From Ypsolopha sequella (lineage: Eukaryota > Arthropoda > Insecta > Lepidoptera > Ypsolophidae): a stretch of 64,000 nucleotides of DNA. Shown here piece after piece: positions 27,901 to 37,110 of this stretch. The position numbers were made by a program, and so were the translations under genes. The notes beneath the pieces were generated by a model. That model saw only the letters and a list, made by a program, of their open reading frames with translations, did not search any database and had not been told where the DNA came from. Position 1 is the stretch's first letter. Every line of letters begins with the position of its first letter. The stretch lies in NCBI GenBank assembly GCA_934047225.1, contig OW203986.1, positions 11,411,221 to 11,475,220 of the forward strand. Reading direction: 5' to 3'.

Positions 27901-30900
27901 CGAACGAGCAGAGCTAGTCGCTTGTCTTTGGTTCCCAGAAAATATAACGCCTTCTCGGAACGCACTAAACACTAGCTCAGCCAAGCGAGCAAGCGAGGTC
28001 GGACCCGTTCTTGCATCGCACTCTCAGATTAGTACACGTGTATTGGTAGTAGTGATCGCATACATCTGCAATCGGGCATCTCCCGGGTCGGGTACCTGTT
28101 CCCGAGCGGAGGGATTATTGTCCTAAATTACCACTTCAAATCAGAGATGGGATTACGGGGGGCCGGAATTAATATATGCAATTGAACACTTAAAACTCTT
28201 CTGCCTATTCAATGAATTGCTGTAGCAACAAACAATAGGAAAATGCTTCAGAAATAATTATCTTTTGCATTATTCATTCTTAACTCAACATACATTTTTG
28301 TTTTAAAACATAATGCAGCTGAAAAACATGACACAAGTCCATCCATTTTGGTGTTACCCAACTGCCTTTGTTTTGTTAGTCACTTCACTGTAAAGATAGC
28401 AGAAGGTAGTAGCCGGCGGGGATATCCTCGTCCGTTAGCGCAAGCCTGCCTACGTCACGGTGATGTCACACCAATAGACTGAAATAACTCGGCACATGCG
28501 CGTTGCGTCAACCCGCTCGCTCGCCTCGCCGCCCACCGCACTGTTGCACGTCTACAAACGGCATTATAGTCTTTCTTCAGTTATTCATTTTGGCACACAA
28601 ACGTATTGCTATTTACGCAATATTCACAAATAAACAATCTTGGACAATCAGCGCTTCACGCAGATGAAAGAATACGCTAAACAATGTTATACATAATATG
28701 GGTGTATGAATAGATAAGATTGACTTGATTAGTCATTTAAATAATAATAATTTTGTTCTTTCCAGGTACTAAAAGGCGCACGATGCCTCTCACTCATGAA
28801 AAACGGTTGGAAAACAATTTCAGTAACAACAATGACCACAATTATCTACATAAGAAATTTAAGAAAATGGCATCTACGATTCCCGTATCAACACCAGACA
28901 CATCTAAGGAAAATGAGACTATTATCAGAGAGACAAACATATTGAAAATAGATTCTAACACATCTATATCGAATGGAAGCATTGCAGCATCTCACCCTGA
29001 AATAGAGAAGATAAAAGAGAGACAAAGTTATCAAAATGTAGTATCCAGGGACATGGAGAGAAATGTACAAACTACTTTTAATGACAACAATGTTAGGTTA
29101 AGTGATGTAAATAATATTGATCAAGCACCTGGTAAAACCAGTTTTTCAAATGAATTTTCTAATAAGACTGAAAACATTGATAGCGATTTTTGTAAAGAAG
29201 TACAGAATGGTGCGAGCGGGCGCTACATATGCCCGTACTGTAAATTATCTTGTGCCAAGCCATCAGTTCTACAGAAACATATCAGAGCTCATACAAACGA
29301 GAGACCTTATCCTTGTGAACCTTGTGGATTTGCGTTTAAAACGAAATCGAATTTATATAAGCACCGGAGGTCGCGATCGCATGCGTTGAGACTGCAGGGC
29401 GCAGACGTGTCCGCCGCAAACGATGATGATCTCTCGGCAGGGTCTGAGAGCGACACGTCACAGCCGCCCACATCCATGTCCGACACTGGCTCCGACGCCT
29501 CTGTAGTCCGATTAGAAATTTCACGGCCTAATGAATTTTCTTCACCGGAATTAGCAGTCGATCGCATTACGCCTCCGACTTCAGAAAATGCCAAACTAAA
29601 GACAATTTACAAGCCCAAATTTAGAGCAGCTTTTTACCAAGATTCAGATGTTAGTATTAGGAAGCCTTTTTCTCCAAATGCGGACTTCTTAAATGAACAT
29701 ATCTCAAAAATTATATCCGATAACGAAGCCATAGTTGATGTCCTAGAAACTCCTTTACAGAAAAAATATGGAAAAATTAAACAAATTGCGGAAAGTAAAC
29801 AGTTACATGCAATCAATGAGAGTAACGATATTAAATTTGAGCCATCTCCTCTAAACTTAACGAAATCTTACAACGAAACTGAGCACTCTTTTAGAAAGAG
29901 GTCACACTCTGACACATTCTCACAGATAGATTTTCAGAAACATCCATTAAATCCTGAAGGTTCTATAATAAAGGACTTACTTTTAAAAACAAAAGCTAAT
30001 GGATTGTCTCAAATAACTAACGAGATAATAGACGGATTAGCGCCTTTGTATGTGTGCCCCTTGTGTCAGATACCTTACCGGAGTGCAGACAACCTGGAAA
30101 TTCATAGAATGTACTATTGTAAAGGAAGTTCTTCAAATAACACCATTCAAAAAGACACTAAAATAGCAAGGCCTGAAAACGTTTTTGTCAGAAGCAACTC
30201 GATAAATGTGCGACTGTCAGAAACACCACCGAACTCTATGCATAGAGTGACACCGCCCACTAAATCACCTCCATTGAGAAACAACAAACCAGATAACCTT
30301 GTAATCATAAAGCCTGAATGCACTGATGTTATTGCCCCCCTACCATCGCCCGGCCCTTTACTAGGAAATACGAGGCTTGTTGATGCCAGGGTGCCTTCGG
30401 AATATTCAAGAAAATCCGAGATGAGGGCTTCCGCTAGTCCGAAACGAAGAATAGATAGTAGGTCCGACACTTACAGTCCAAGATTGGTAGAAAATATCTC
30501 ACCAAGGTCTACAGAAACATATTCATATTCTAAACTACGCTGCATTGAAACACCGAATTCAGCAAACTTCAGGTCAATGGACGAGATGTCGCAAATGCAC
30601 ATGAAACCCAATTCCGCCTCTCTTCAAATGTTTGGTGGCGAAGTGAAAATAGTGGACCATTCCGGAAGCACAACTACGTTGCGTATTGAGCCCAGTAAAA
30701 ATCAGTTGTCTCCTATACTAATACAACAAAATACATCACCAACAAGGCAAACAAATGATACAGAGGCCAGTATTGTTGTACGTTCAGGGCTCCATTCTGG
30801 TGGAACTATTGTTCACAATCCTCCTACGCCCAAGAATGTAGTAAGCACACCTCGTCCCCAAACGCCGAGGATTACAATATCGACAACTGCACCAAGTCAT

Positions 30901-33900
30901 CAAAATGCAAATATGCATAGTATGCACGACATCCCACATTTCCAGTTTCCACCTCTGAGTGCCATCACGGCTTTCAACCCATTGACTCTGCCACCCTTGA
31001 GCCCATCAACTCCTAATGGTGCAACGTCAATTCTACATGGAGGAAAGCTAATACCACATGTTCCGGGCATACCAGGTCCGAATACTCCAACGCTTTACGT
31101 CGGAACACCTGGTGCTCAGGCGAGGAATACTGCTAATAATGAAATTCATATTAATCAAATAGAAACAACAGATGCAAAACATGGTGGTTTATTACTCAAG
31201 TATGAAATCATACGTAATATAAGAAGCCCTAATTCTAGAGCATCTGCTATAGATGTTGAGAAATACAAAACTAATCCAAATTCTCACGGTTCGGAAAGAA
31301 AGCCTAATTTACCTATAATTAAAGTGAAAAATGTGGATGAAGCATTTACTGCTTCACCAAAAATTATTCCTTCACCTAAGCCTACAATTTCAAGACTTGA
31401 AGGACCAATGAAACGAGGCAATGACGGATTACCGCGGACGCCTGTCCTGAAGGATAATATCAGCTTTTCGACGACCAAAAGTAAAATTGGAGATAAAATC
31501 ATTCACAATAGCGTGTCTAAAAATGTAGAGGTTAAACCTGAACAAGAGATACGTCATTTTAATTTTGAAAACTTGATAACAAAGGCTGAAATATATAACA
31601 ATCAGATTCCAAGTTCATCAGAAGTGCAAAAAAATACGAATGTATCAGAAACTCCTGTTGTTTCATCCCAGAATGAGCGATCAGAACCTTTATATTTCCA
31701 AAAGAACACTAATGTCAAATCTGGATCAGACGACAGAAAGCCAAAGTTTTTGAGACCATCGACCCTACCTTTGAAGCCTGGCACATTTACGCCGAAGAAA
31801 CACCATGGAATAACACCGAATGCTAACACAATGCCCTTGGTGTCGCCTGAAACACCTCGCCCCGCCAAAGCATACGGCCAACTTTACTTAAATGGAAACG
31901 CATATACATATCTCGGACTTAAATGCTCAGCCAAAGTTTTTTACTGCACTATTAATCGCCCACAGCCTACATACGTACCAAACCAGCACTTTTTATCCAT
32001 GTATAGTAATTGGCAGGTACGTTTCTTTCTCTTCATACTGAAATGAGGCATTTCATTGTTGTGGAGCGATTAAATAGAAACAAAATATTATTTCCAGTTA
32101 TTATCGGAGCTGACGCCAGATCCGCTGGGGCTCTCGACGACTTCTGCCATGTCTCTGTATGATTCACGACATCGCCCGCAAAACACGGTCGTGTCCAAGA
32201 TCAAACAGGATCTCATACTGACTCATTCATCGCAATGGAATCACAATTCACATGATAGCAAACAGGTAATTCTCGCAGCTTAAAATAACTTGGTGTTAAA
32301 ACTTTTGAAAAAGAATCATCTAATTTTCCTTATTGCTGACACTCCTAAAAAAATATTTATTTCTAAATCGTGATTCATATCAAAATTACAGATGATGCGA
32401 ACAGTCGAAACTAATAAGGTTGAAGACAAACATCAGGGCTGCGACGGGTCGATTGCTCCTAAGAAGGAGTTAGCGGGAGGATTCGAGAGTAACGAGGAAT
32501 ACACATACATCCGAGGCCGCGGCCGAGGACGGTACGTGTGCTCCGAATGCGGGATCCGATGCAAGAAACCCTCAATGTTGAAAAAGCATATACGAACCCA
32601 TACAGATGTTAGACCATATACTTGCACACACTGTGCTTTCAGGTAAAGTTCTACGCCAGATTATTATGCCTATACAGGGTGGAAATTTCAAGTTCACTTT
32701 GTGACTTCCATTTGTCGATGATCTTACTACTATATCACTTGAAAATTCCATCGTGTATAGATATTTCTGTTACACTTCTGCGCACAAAAGAGGATAACAA
32801 CTTTTAATTAAGAATTTCGTCTCATTCCAGTTTTAAAACCAAGGGCAACCTCACGAAACATATGAAGAGCAAGGCTCATTACAAGAAGTGCTGCGAGTTG
32901 GGCATCAATCCGAACGAAGGGACGGATATGGACGGTGGAGATGTCGCGTGCTCTGGCGAGACTGATGACGATTCTGATTCAGATGGAGACGAAGGGAACG
33001 AGGGTGAAACTGAATCAAGTGGTAAGGCTTTGATTTCTTTATTTTAGAAAATTATCGGATACAAAAACTGTCATATCAGAAAAGGATGAGGCGACTATAG
33101 CTTAAATTACTCCATTAAATCAAACTAAGTCTTAGTAAGTAGTCGTCTCCCTAGTAGCTTGATGAGGATGTCCGAGAATATAAATAATTTGCGTCCTCTT
33201 GGAGAGGTCTATGTCCAGCTGTAGAACAATATTGGCTGATGGATTAGATTAGAAATCAAAGACTTGTGAATTGAAACCATGTTTTCCAAGTTAAACTACT
33301 GTTACAATTTAAACGGTAAACGTATACCAATATGAAATAACAAGTGTAATAGTGAAGTGCATTTCTTTACAGATACAGAAGTATACAAGTCAAGATTGCC
33401 AGAACACGAAGCCGCGCAAAGCTTGCTGTCACTCGGAGGCGCGCGGCCGGCCACCTCCGCCACACCTGGTCTGATCACCAGGGCTCGACCTTCCACCTAC
33501 CCTTACACACCCACAGGGCTAGAGACCCCAACCATAGAGCGACCTCCTGAAACCCTACTCGTCGTAGCAACACCATCCATTGACTCCAGAATGGATGCCG
33601 ATAATGAACCCATGGATTTGAGCAGGAGTGAACCCCACCAAGTCAGAACTCCGACGATAACTGAAATACCGACCGCCAGGGAATCAAGCGTCCTGGCATC
33701 CTTAGCTTCTAATACCGCTAAGCTTCCTCAGCAACCAACGCAATGGTCGAATGGTGAACCTATGTTACATGCATACTTGACGGAAAGAGCTCTCTTAGAT
33801 TCCAAGATAAAACAGAGCCAACTCACAAGCAGCTTGAGTAAGCTGCGTAAAGTTGAATCCGAGAAAACACATATCGCATCAGAGAAAAAAATTGGTTCGT

Positions 33901-35090
33901 TCCATAACCCATCTGGTTCAATTAGCGTTGATTCTGTGCCATCTACCCCCACGTCTGTAGTGAATGTTAACACTGCTCCCAAACCAGCTGTTATCACTGT
34001 CAGTAGCATTAATATTGTCAAATCAGCGCCTAAAGAAGACCCTCCTAAACCGGCAGTTCCTATTAATGAACCCACAGCTATGATAAGTTCAGCTAGCGAC
34101 ATAAAAAAATTACGCACTGAAGGCAATGCAGAAAATGCAAAATTCGTAGTATCAGAATACTTAAAACTCGCAAAAATAAATTCTAATAATGAATTACCGC
34201 AAAATCAAGCTGAATTCTCAAATGAACCTAATAAAAATTTGAAAGGCAATAATGAACTTGACAAATCTGAAGATTCTGGCGAAGACTCCATTAAATTGCC
34301 GGTAATGGACCACGACCCCGTCGCCCGCAAAGTGGTGATCGGAGCTGGTGGTGTAGCGTTCAAGGTTTCTAAGGGAAAGGAGTTTGATAACATGGGATCC
34401 TACTCCCCCGGAAGACTAATGGAGGACGGGAGAAGAGTTTGCGATTTTTGCAGTAAAACATTTACGAAGCCTTCACAGCTAAGACTGCACCTCAACATTC
34501 ATTATATGGAGAGGCCATTCCGGTGCAGTGCCTGTGCTGTCAGCTTCAGAACCAGAGGACACCTTCAGAAGCATGAGCGATCCGGCTCTCACCACAACAA
34601 AGTATCGATGACGTCGACGTTCGGGGCGGCAACCTCGCTCAATCCTCGCCCGTTCCGATGTTCCGACTGCAACATCGCATTTAGGATACACGGACACTTA
34701 GCCAAGCACCTCAGGAGTAAGATGCACGTGATGCGGCTCGAATGTTTGTCTAAACTGCCTTTCGGTACGTTCACTGAGATAGAGCGCGCCGGCGTCAGTT
34801 TGACAGATATCGACACGACGGACTGCGCGAGTTCCCTCGCGAGCTTGCAGGTGTTAGCTAGGAAGTTGCACGAGATGGACCCTTCGAAGCTAGAGTGGTC
34901 GACGGGGGGTCCGGGAAACGCCGGGGCGGTGCCCCCCCTCCCGCCGGGGGGGCGTGACTCTTCCGACGACGAGGACGGGGGCTTCGAAAAGACGTGTGAC
35001 AGTGAAAGAAATAGTGAGATGAGAACTTCTGAAAACTGTGAAAGTCACGAAAAAGAACAGAGAGTTATGTTTAGTGCCACGGATAATTAG
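9925..35090 (+). CDS. shn: schnurri (HIVEP/ZAS-family zinc-finger transcription factor), full spliced gene
   Basis: Coding exons are 9925-9967, 18140-18220, 28766-32016, 32098-32265, 32392-32642, 32831-33021 and 33373-35090. They total 5,703 nt, or 1,900 residues plus stop, and every splice phase joins. The protein has the ZAS layout: a C2H2 pair at residues about 197-247, a lone C2HC finger at 472-493, a second pair at 1231-1281 followed by an acidic Ser/Asp/Glu stretch, and three C-terminal fingers at 1685-1780. The paired fingers have HX5H second fingers, as in HIVEP proteins. Conserved blocks include '[13 protein letters not shown]' and '[15 protein letters not shown]'. A PMDLS motif at 1408-1412 fits CtBP binding. 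In Drosophila, Schnurri joins Mad-Medea on silencer elements to repress brinker downstream of Dpp; that role is inferred here by homology. The two 5' exons are supported only by phase and context. Confidence 0.88.
10660..10960. promoter_or_regulatory. GC-rich island at the start of schnurri intron 1
   Basis: Roughly 300 bases of strongly GC- and CpG-rich DNA stand out against the AT-rich intron, about 700 bp downstream of the first exon. The open frames across it on the - strand look like by-products of GC richness. It could be an enhancer, an alternative promoter or an untranslated exon. There is no direct evidence for any of these. Confidence 0.3.
11913..11944. repeat. Perfect 11-bp hairpin in schnurri intron 1
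   Basis: CCACCTATCAC at 11913-11923 and GTGATAGGTGG at 11934-11944 are exact reverse complements with a 10-base spacer. The role is unknown; it may be the remnant of a small element. Confidence 0.6.
12177..12640 (-). repeat. Repeat tails, including a reverse-oriented LINE-like 3' end
   Basis: GGGTTCCGT at 12179 and ACGGAACCC at 12201 form a short inverted repeat of a common lepidopteran type. From about 12260, a GA-rich run followed by GAGCTTTATTTC reads on the - strand as AATAAAGCTC plus a pyrimidine tail. This is the look of a retroelement 3' end inserted in reverse. No coding remnant was recognised. Confidence 0.4.
13560..14090 (+). repeat. Interspersed repeat family A, fullest copy
   Basis: This is the longest uninterrupted copy of the family also seen at 1-310 and 17119-17930. 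Shared landmarks, in order, are TTATTACAGGTCGGTT, TCTATGT.TATAGGTAATAG, GCAATACATATAATAAATAT, the GATTAGTCTTGCAAGAAG block and ACCTGTCTCATGA. The 17-kb copy contains an inserted element that is absent here, so this copy gives the pre-insertion structure. Confidence 0.75.
14793..15334. mobile_element. Non-autonomous hAT-type element with perfect 8-bp target duplication
   Basis: The ends are CAGTGTAGGCAACCCTA and TAGGGTTGGCAACACTG, inverted repeats of the common hAT 'CAGTGTTGCCAACCCT' type. The 8 bases before (GTTTACCG, 14785-14792) and after (GTTTACCG, 15335-15342) are identical, as expected for a hAT insertion. The 542-bp interior is rich in 'CTACAGTTTT' words on both strands and has no transposase. 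Confidence 0.88.
15507..15640. mobile_element. MITE family B, copy 1 (TGTGTAAGAAA ends)
   Basis: A 134-bp palindromic element: the left end TGTGTAAGAAA and the right end TTTCTTACACA are reverse complements. Inside, 'TTGACAGCTTAAAACGTACG' is matched by a diverged inverted counterpart containing CGTACGTTTTA. It is related to the element at 19004-19134. No open frame. Confidence 0.75.
16209..16348 (+). mobile_element. Diverged copy of the 136-bp CAGGTCCCGG MITE
   Basis: The interior matches the intact element at 35836-35971: GGCAGTAAATAATGCAC, then 'TCGTACGAAGCACTAAACAG', TCCGGTGATAGAGAC, CTCTACAAAGCC and GATAGCCGAAGTGCATTATT. The terminal repeats here are degraded. It lies in schnurri intron 1, while the intact copy lies just past the schnurri stop codon. 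Confidence 0.8.
16630..16790 (+). repeat. Half-copy of a CAAAACTAAATTTTC repeat
   Basis: This shares an ordered set of words with 38555-38735: GTCAAAACTAAATTTTCT, GTCCTAA, GTTAGGA, AGAAGCTAAATT and 'ACTAAAATTAAAGCCTT'. The copy at 38.6 kb is a full palindrome, while this one has lost one arm. Confidence 0.6.
17119..17930 (+). repeat. Interspersed repeat family A, interrupted copy
   Basis: The two halves (17119-17360 and about 17730-17930) match 13560-14090 in the same order. The middle is split by a TIR element at 17375-17729. This shows the order of events: family A landed first, then the TIR element inserted into it. Confidence 0.75.
17375..17729. mobile_element. TIR element (GATGACCTGCTCAG ends) inserted in a family A repeat
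   Basis: The left end GATGACCTGCTCAGAAAATG and the right end CATTTTCTGAGCAGGTCATC are exact reverse complements, extended by GAAACCACGT against ATGTGGTTTC. The element is 355 bp with no transposase. The uninterrupted family A copy at 13.8 kb provides the empty-site comparison. The target duplication is not clear because the flanks have diverged. Confidence 0.85.
18140..18220 (+). CDS. shn: schnurri coding exon 2
   Basis: A pyrimidine-rich acceptor (TTCTTTTTTACAG, AG 18138-18139) and a consensus donor GTAAGT at 18221 bound 81 nt. The exon encodes '[20 protein letters not shown]' and RESSRA. It is open only in the frame that links to exons 1 and 3, and it is followed by the G that completes a Gly codon with GT of exon 3. 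The segment is acidic and looks protein-coding, but I cannot name a domain in it. Confidence 0.75.
18401..18904. mobile_element. Fold-back element with ~70-bp arms in schnurri intron 2
   Basis: CGTCAGTAGCTTAGCGCAAA at 18401 is the inverted match of TTTGCGCTAAGCTACTGACG ending at 18904. Pairing continues through 'ACTTTGTTTTTCTTGTTTAG' and AAATTTAAAATTGAAAAG on the left. A second, shorter inverted pair around 'AATAGTTCAGTA' lies inside. It starts only 180 bp after the exon 2 donor. No coding capacity. Confidence 0.8.
19004..19134. mobile_element. MITE family B, copy 2
   Basis: A palindromic element of about 131 bp. 'CATTTGACAGCTCAAAACGT' on the left pairs with an inverted 'ACGTTTTAGGCTGTCAAATG' on the right, and the outer ends are GTGTA and TACAC. 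The interior words TTTGACAGC and AAAACGTACGG are shared with 15507-15640. Confidence 0.75.
19135..21204. other. Schnurri intron 2, no gene seen
   Basis: AT-rich intronic DNA. No open frame with coding character, RNA gene or well-bounded element was recognised. Inverted CCAAT-type words occur near 20440-20480, but they are too short to interpret. Confidence 0.5.
21205..21400 (-). repeat. Repeat family C, copy inverted relative to 62095-62265
   Basis: 'AAGCAATCACACATCACAAT' and 'CAGTATAATGTCTA' here match the reverse complement of 62230-62260, and the similarity runs to AAAATGGCGTATATTC at the far end. It is an interspersed repeat of about 180 bp with no coding sequence. Confidence 0.75.
21971..22143 (+). 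mobile_element. Fold-back element enclosing a tRNA-like sequence
   Basis: A perfect 37-bp inverted repeat occupies 21971-22007 and 22107-22143. Between the arms, 22008-22073 reads like a tRNA from position 8 onward: D-arm GGCGCAATTGGTAGAGCGC, a CTTGT/ACAAG stem with loop CTTGATA, and a T-arm with a perfect B-box GGTTCGAATCC. The 3' acceptor strand CCCGGGG is present, but its 5' partner is replaced by the end of the inverted repeat (CTAGA). A functional tRNA is therefore unlikely. An A-box and a B-box remain, so RNA polymerase III transcription is possible. A relative of the arm occurs at 63546-63604. Confidence 0.8.
22144..28765. other. Rest of schnurri intron 2, with several GC-rich islets
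   Basis: No confident gene. GC- and CpG-rich patches interrupt AT-rich DNA near 24150-24330, 24460-24540, 24880-25015, 26120-26240, 27470-27590 and 28410-28560. The last contains TACGTCACG and GTGATGTCAC, similar to CRE-type sites. These may be alternative promoters, untranslated first exons or enhancers of schnurri, which is known in flies to use dispersed regulation. Short open frames within them look like by-products of base composition. Confidence 0.35.
28766..32016 (+). CDS. shn: schnurri large exon 3 (N-terminal ZAS finger pair, central C2HC finger)
   Basis: This 3,251-nt exon runs from acceptor TTCTTTCCAG to donor GTACGT at 32017. It encodes residues 42-1125. The first ZAS pair has C197/C200/H213/H217 and C225/C228/H241/H247, joined by the linker TNERPYP. 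The central finger '[17 protein letters not shown]' ends in a Cys (C493), a C2HC finger typical of HIVEP proteins. Long Ser/Thr/Pro-rich and probably disordered stretches with many TPP and SP motifs separate the domains. The end of the exon carries the conserved '[15 protein letters not shown]' block. Confidence 0.95.
32098..32265 (+). CDS. shn: schnurri coding exon 4
   Basis: A phase-0 exon of 168 nt (56 codons) between TTTCCAG and GTAATT. It encodes [20 protein letters not shown] and then a lysine-containing segment '[11 protein letters not shown]'. An SKIKQ-type motif is found before the second ZAS domain in this family. It is in frame with both neighbours. Confidence 0.88.
32392..32642 (+). 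CDS. shn: schnurri coding exon 5 (first part of ZAS-C fingers)
   Basis: It starts in phase 0 after AAATTACAG and ends with two bases of a Ser codon at GTAAAG (32643). It encodes residues 1182-1264 plus the start of 1265: a Gly/Arg stretch, then finger C1231/C1234/H1247/H1251 and the first half of the next finger (C1259, C1262). The intron splits the second finger, and the joined sequence reads [11 protein letters not shown] across the junction. Confidence 0.93.
32831..33021 (+). CDS. shn: schnurri coding exon 6 (rest of ZAS-C, acidic region)
   Basis: The acceptor is CATTCCAG and the donor GTAAGG at 33022. It completes the second finger of ZAS-C with H1275 and H1281, then encodes an acidic run ([19 protein letters not shown]). 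An acidic region directly after the C-terminal finger pair is a hallmark of the ZAS domain. The exon ends one base into an Asp codon, completed by exon 7. Confidence 0.93.
33165..33262 (+). repeat. RTE-type LINE/SINE tail in schnurri intron 6
   Basis: 'GAGAGGTCTATGTCCAGCTG' followed by GGCTGATGGATTAGATT is the diverged 3' tail of a very common lepidopteran repeat, usually read as 'GGCCTATGTCCAGCAGTGG' plus GGCTGATGATG. It occupies the 351-bp intron between exons 6 and 7. Confidence 0.65.
33373..35090 (+). CDS. shn: schnurri last coding exon (CtBP motif, three C-terminal fingers)
   Basis: This 1,718-nt exon starts after TTCTTTACAG and stops at TAG 35088-35090. After the ZAS-type block '[17 protein letters not shown]', it carries PMDLS at residues 1408-1412, a match to the PxDLS CtBP-binding motif. 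Low-complexity Pro/Ser/Thr sequence follows, then three C2H2 fingers: C1685/C1688/H1701/H1705, C1713/C1716/H1729/H1735 and C1758/C1761/H1774/H1780. In Drosophila the C-terminal finger cluster is needed for Smad-dependent repression. A Gly/Pro patch and an acidic tail end the protein. Confidence 0.95.
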
Positions 35091-36690
35091 TGCCAAAATT
35101 ATACTAAGTAGAATATTTAATGTGCAATTTTGTTTCTGTTATTTAATTTGTGATTATTCATACATTCACGTGTGAAAACAGATTAATGCGCTTTAATTTT
35201 TATAGCATACGATTTATATTGAAAAAATTACGAAAGATCTTGTAAATAACTCAAAGTTTCAACTCAAGATTCGATGTTGTTAAATTCGCTTCCAATGTAA
35301 GGCTTATGTATTGAATATGTATACAAAAAAAAACTTCGTGAACATATGGAATGATTGATATGGAAACTACAAATTTCAGTCAAGTAATATCATTACAGTA
35401 CATAACTGTACATAACACTGCGCGGTCCACATTTAGACCGAAATGATTTTAATATCAGTCTATCATATTACAAATTAAATAATCAAGAATATTATCTTGA
35501 TATTTGTTGTAATTACTTTTGTATATATTTTTATACAATATATACCTTACTACTACATACATAATTATTTACAATAAGTAACCTTCCAATGTTCTCTATC
35601 TCTAAAAAAAACAATTGGCATATCAACTTCCATAGACGAAACTTAAACTTAGATTTATTGCAACCCCTTGCGTCTTCCATATCAAAAATAGTTCTTGTGC
35701 TAGCTATTTTATCTTATTTAAGATAACTATTTAGTAATTGACTGGGTGAATATTTGATAAGTATGTGATTTTAAAACTACGTATTTTCAAAGGGAAACTT
35801 CATTTCCTTTGATTTTAAGTATCATAAGTATAGTACAGGTCCCGGCAGTAAATAGTGCACATTGTATCATAGCGTTACCTCTGTCGCACGAAGCACTAAC
35901 AGTCCGGTGACAGAGACGGCGCTCTACGAAGCCGAAGATAGCCGAAGTGCATTATTTACTGCCGGGACCTGTACACTCTTGTATGTATCCATTTATACAT
36001 TCTACATCTTCACATTAAAACATTTTTATCTTGGAAACTCACTATGATACTTAAGATAAGATAAAATTACGTCAGCCATTATTATAGCCATAAGCTTTTT
36101 GACGCCTTGTTTTAAAAAGCCAAGCCAAATTATTGAATGTTTGAAAGAATGCTTTAAGTATCTGTTAAGTATGTACAACCGTATGCACAGGTTTTCGCAT
36201 GAGAATCATTAACTTTCTGTACACATATACTGTTACTACATGCATGTAGTTTGACCGAAAATGTATATCTCTGAAAAATGATAAAGTGATTCAAATATTG
36301 TTTATTTTTTGTTATTTGTATACTTTTGTAAAATTTATATTATTATATTCATCATGATAATACTTATTGTATGTGAAAATTATACAAGATAGATTTTGTA
36401 TTAAGAATATAGGTATTGTTATTGTTAAAACTATTGTGTAAATGAAATGCAAGTTTGTCAAATATTCGCCCACTTATTGTTTATTATACATTTTATGGAT
36501 GGATATTTTATAATAGTAAGAATATTAAAACAAATATAAATCCATTCTTGAGTTACTTATTTAAATTCACCGGGCATCAAACACGACCACTGAATCATGA
36601 ATTAAGGAAACATTGTCTTTTATACGATTTCACTCATACCCAGATTGCCAACAATAAAATATCATGCTTTAAGAAAAGGTAAGCCAATTT
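35091..36690 (+). other. shn: Presumed schnurri 3' UTR and polyadenylation region
   Basis: AT-rich sequence without a gene follows the stop codon. The first well-placed AATAAA I see is at 36653-36658, implying a 3' UTR of about 1.6 kb; shorter ends using variant signals are possible. Pumilio-type TGTANATA words occur at 35241-35248 and 35520-35527. A 136-bp palindromic MITE at 35836-35971 would be part of the mature mRNA. The UTR extent is inferred. Confidence 0.45.
35836..35971. mobile_element. Intact 136-bp MITE with TA target duplication
   Basis: The ends CAGGTCCCGGCAGTAAATA and its inverted match TATTTACTGCCGGGACCTG (with one mismatch nearby) bound a palindromic 136-bp element. TA lies immediately outside on each side (35834-35835 and 35972-35973). 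The TA target suggests mobilisation by a Tc1/mariner transposase. A diverged copy is at 16209-16348. Confidence 0.88.
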
Positions 36691-36767
36691 TGTTGATCAT
36701 GCAAATTAAGTTGCTCTGTTTATTAGTGACATAGACAGATGAAGGGCCACTTCAAAAGCAACCATAG

Positions 36768-36831
<64 letters not shown>
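36768..36831. repeat. (ATC)n microsatellite
   Basis: About 21 uninterrupted ATC units, directly abutting the reversed LINE tail that starts at 36832. The array is probably an expansion of the LINE's own 3' terminal repeat. Confidence 0.95.
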
Positions 36832-36832
<1 letters not shown>

Positions 36833-37110
36833 AAATTCTTTATTGCACAATTAAAAAGTACAAAATGGCGGACTTAATGCATAAAGCATTCTCTACCAGT
36901 CAACCCAAAGATGGTACAAGAAATATAAATAGTAGTTGGTAGGCGTGCAGGAGAAATTAAAAACTACAATGACAAAGTAATTAAAGTAGATAGCGTTCGG
37001 TTTGAAGCAAAAAAAGTGTGGAAGGATCACAGCAGATGGAGTGGAGATTAGTAGACTTAGCTCTGCATGCAGTACAAGATAATTAATTACGCACTTAAAA
37101 ATAAAAATCC
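36832..37110 (-). mobile_element. Reversed 3' end of a CR1-like LINE or SINE
   Basis: Read on the - strand it ends TTGTGCAATAAAGAATTTAT, followed by the microsatellite. On the + strand it contains 'GGCGGACTTAATGCATAAAG' and 'CATTCTCTACCAGTCAACC', words I know from abundant lepidopteran retroelement tails. No reverse transcriptase remains. Confidence 0.6.

Noticed and set aside
36768..36831. CRISPR-like or coding His repeat
   Set aside because: It is a pure trinucleotide microsatellite at the end of a reversed LINE tail.
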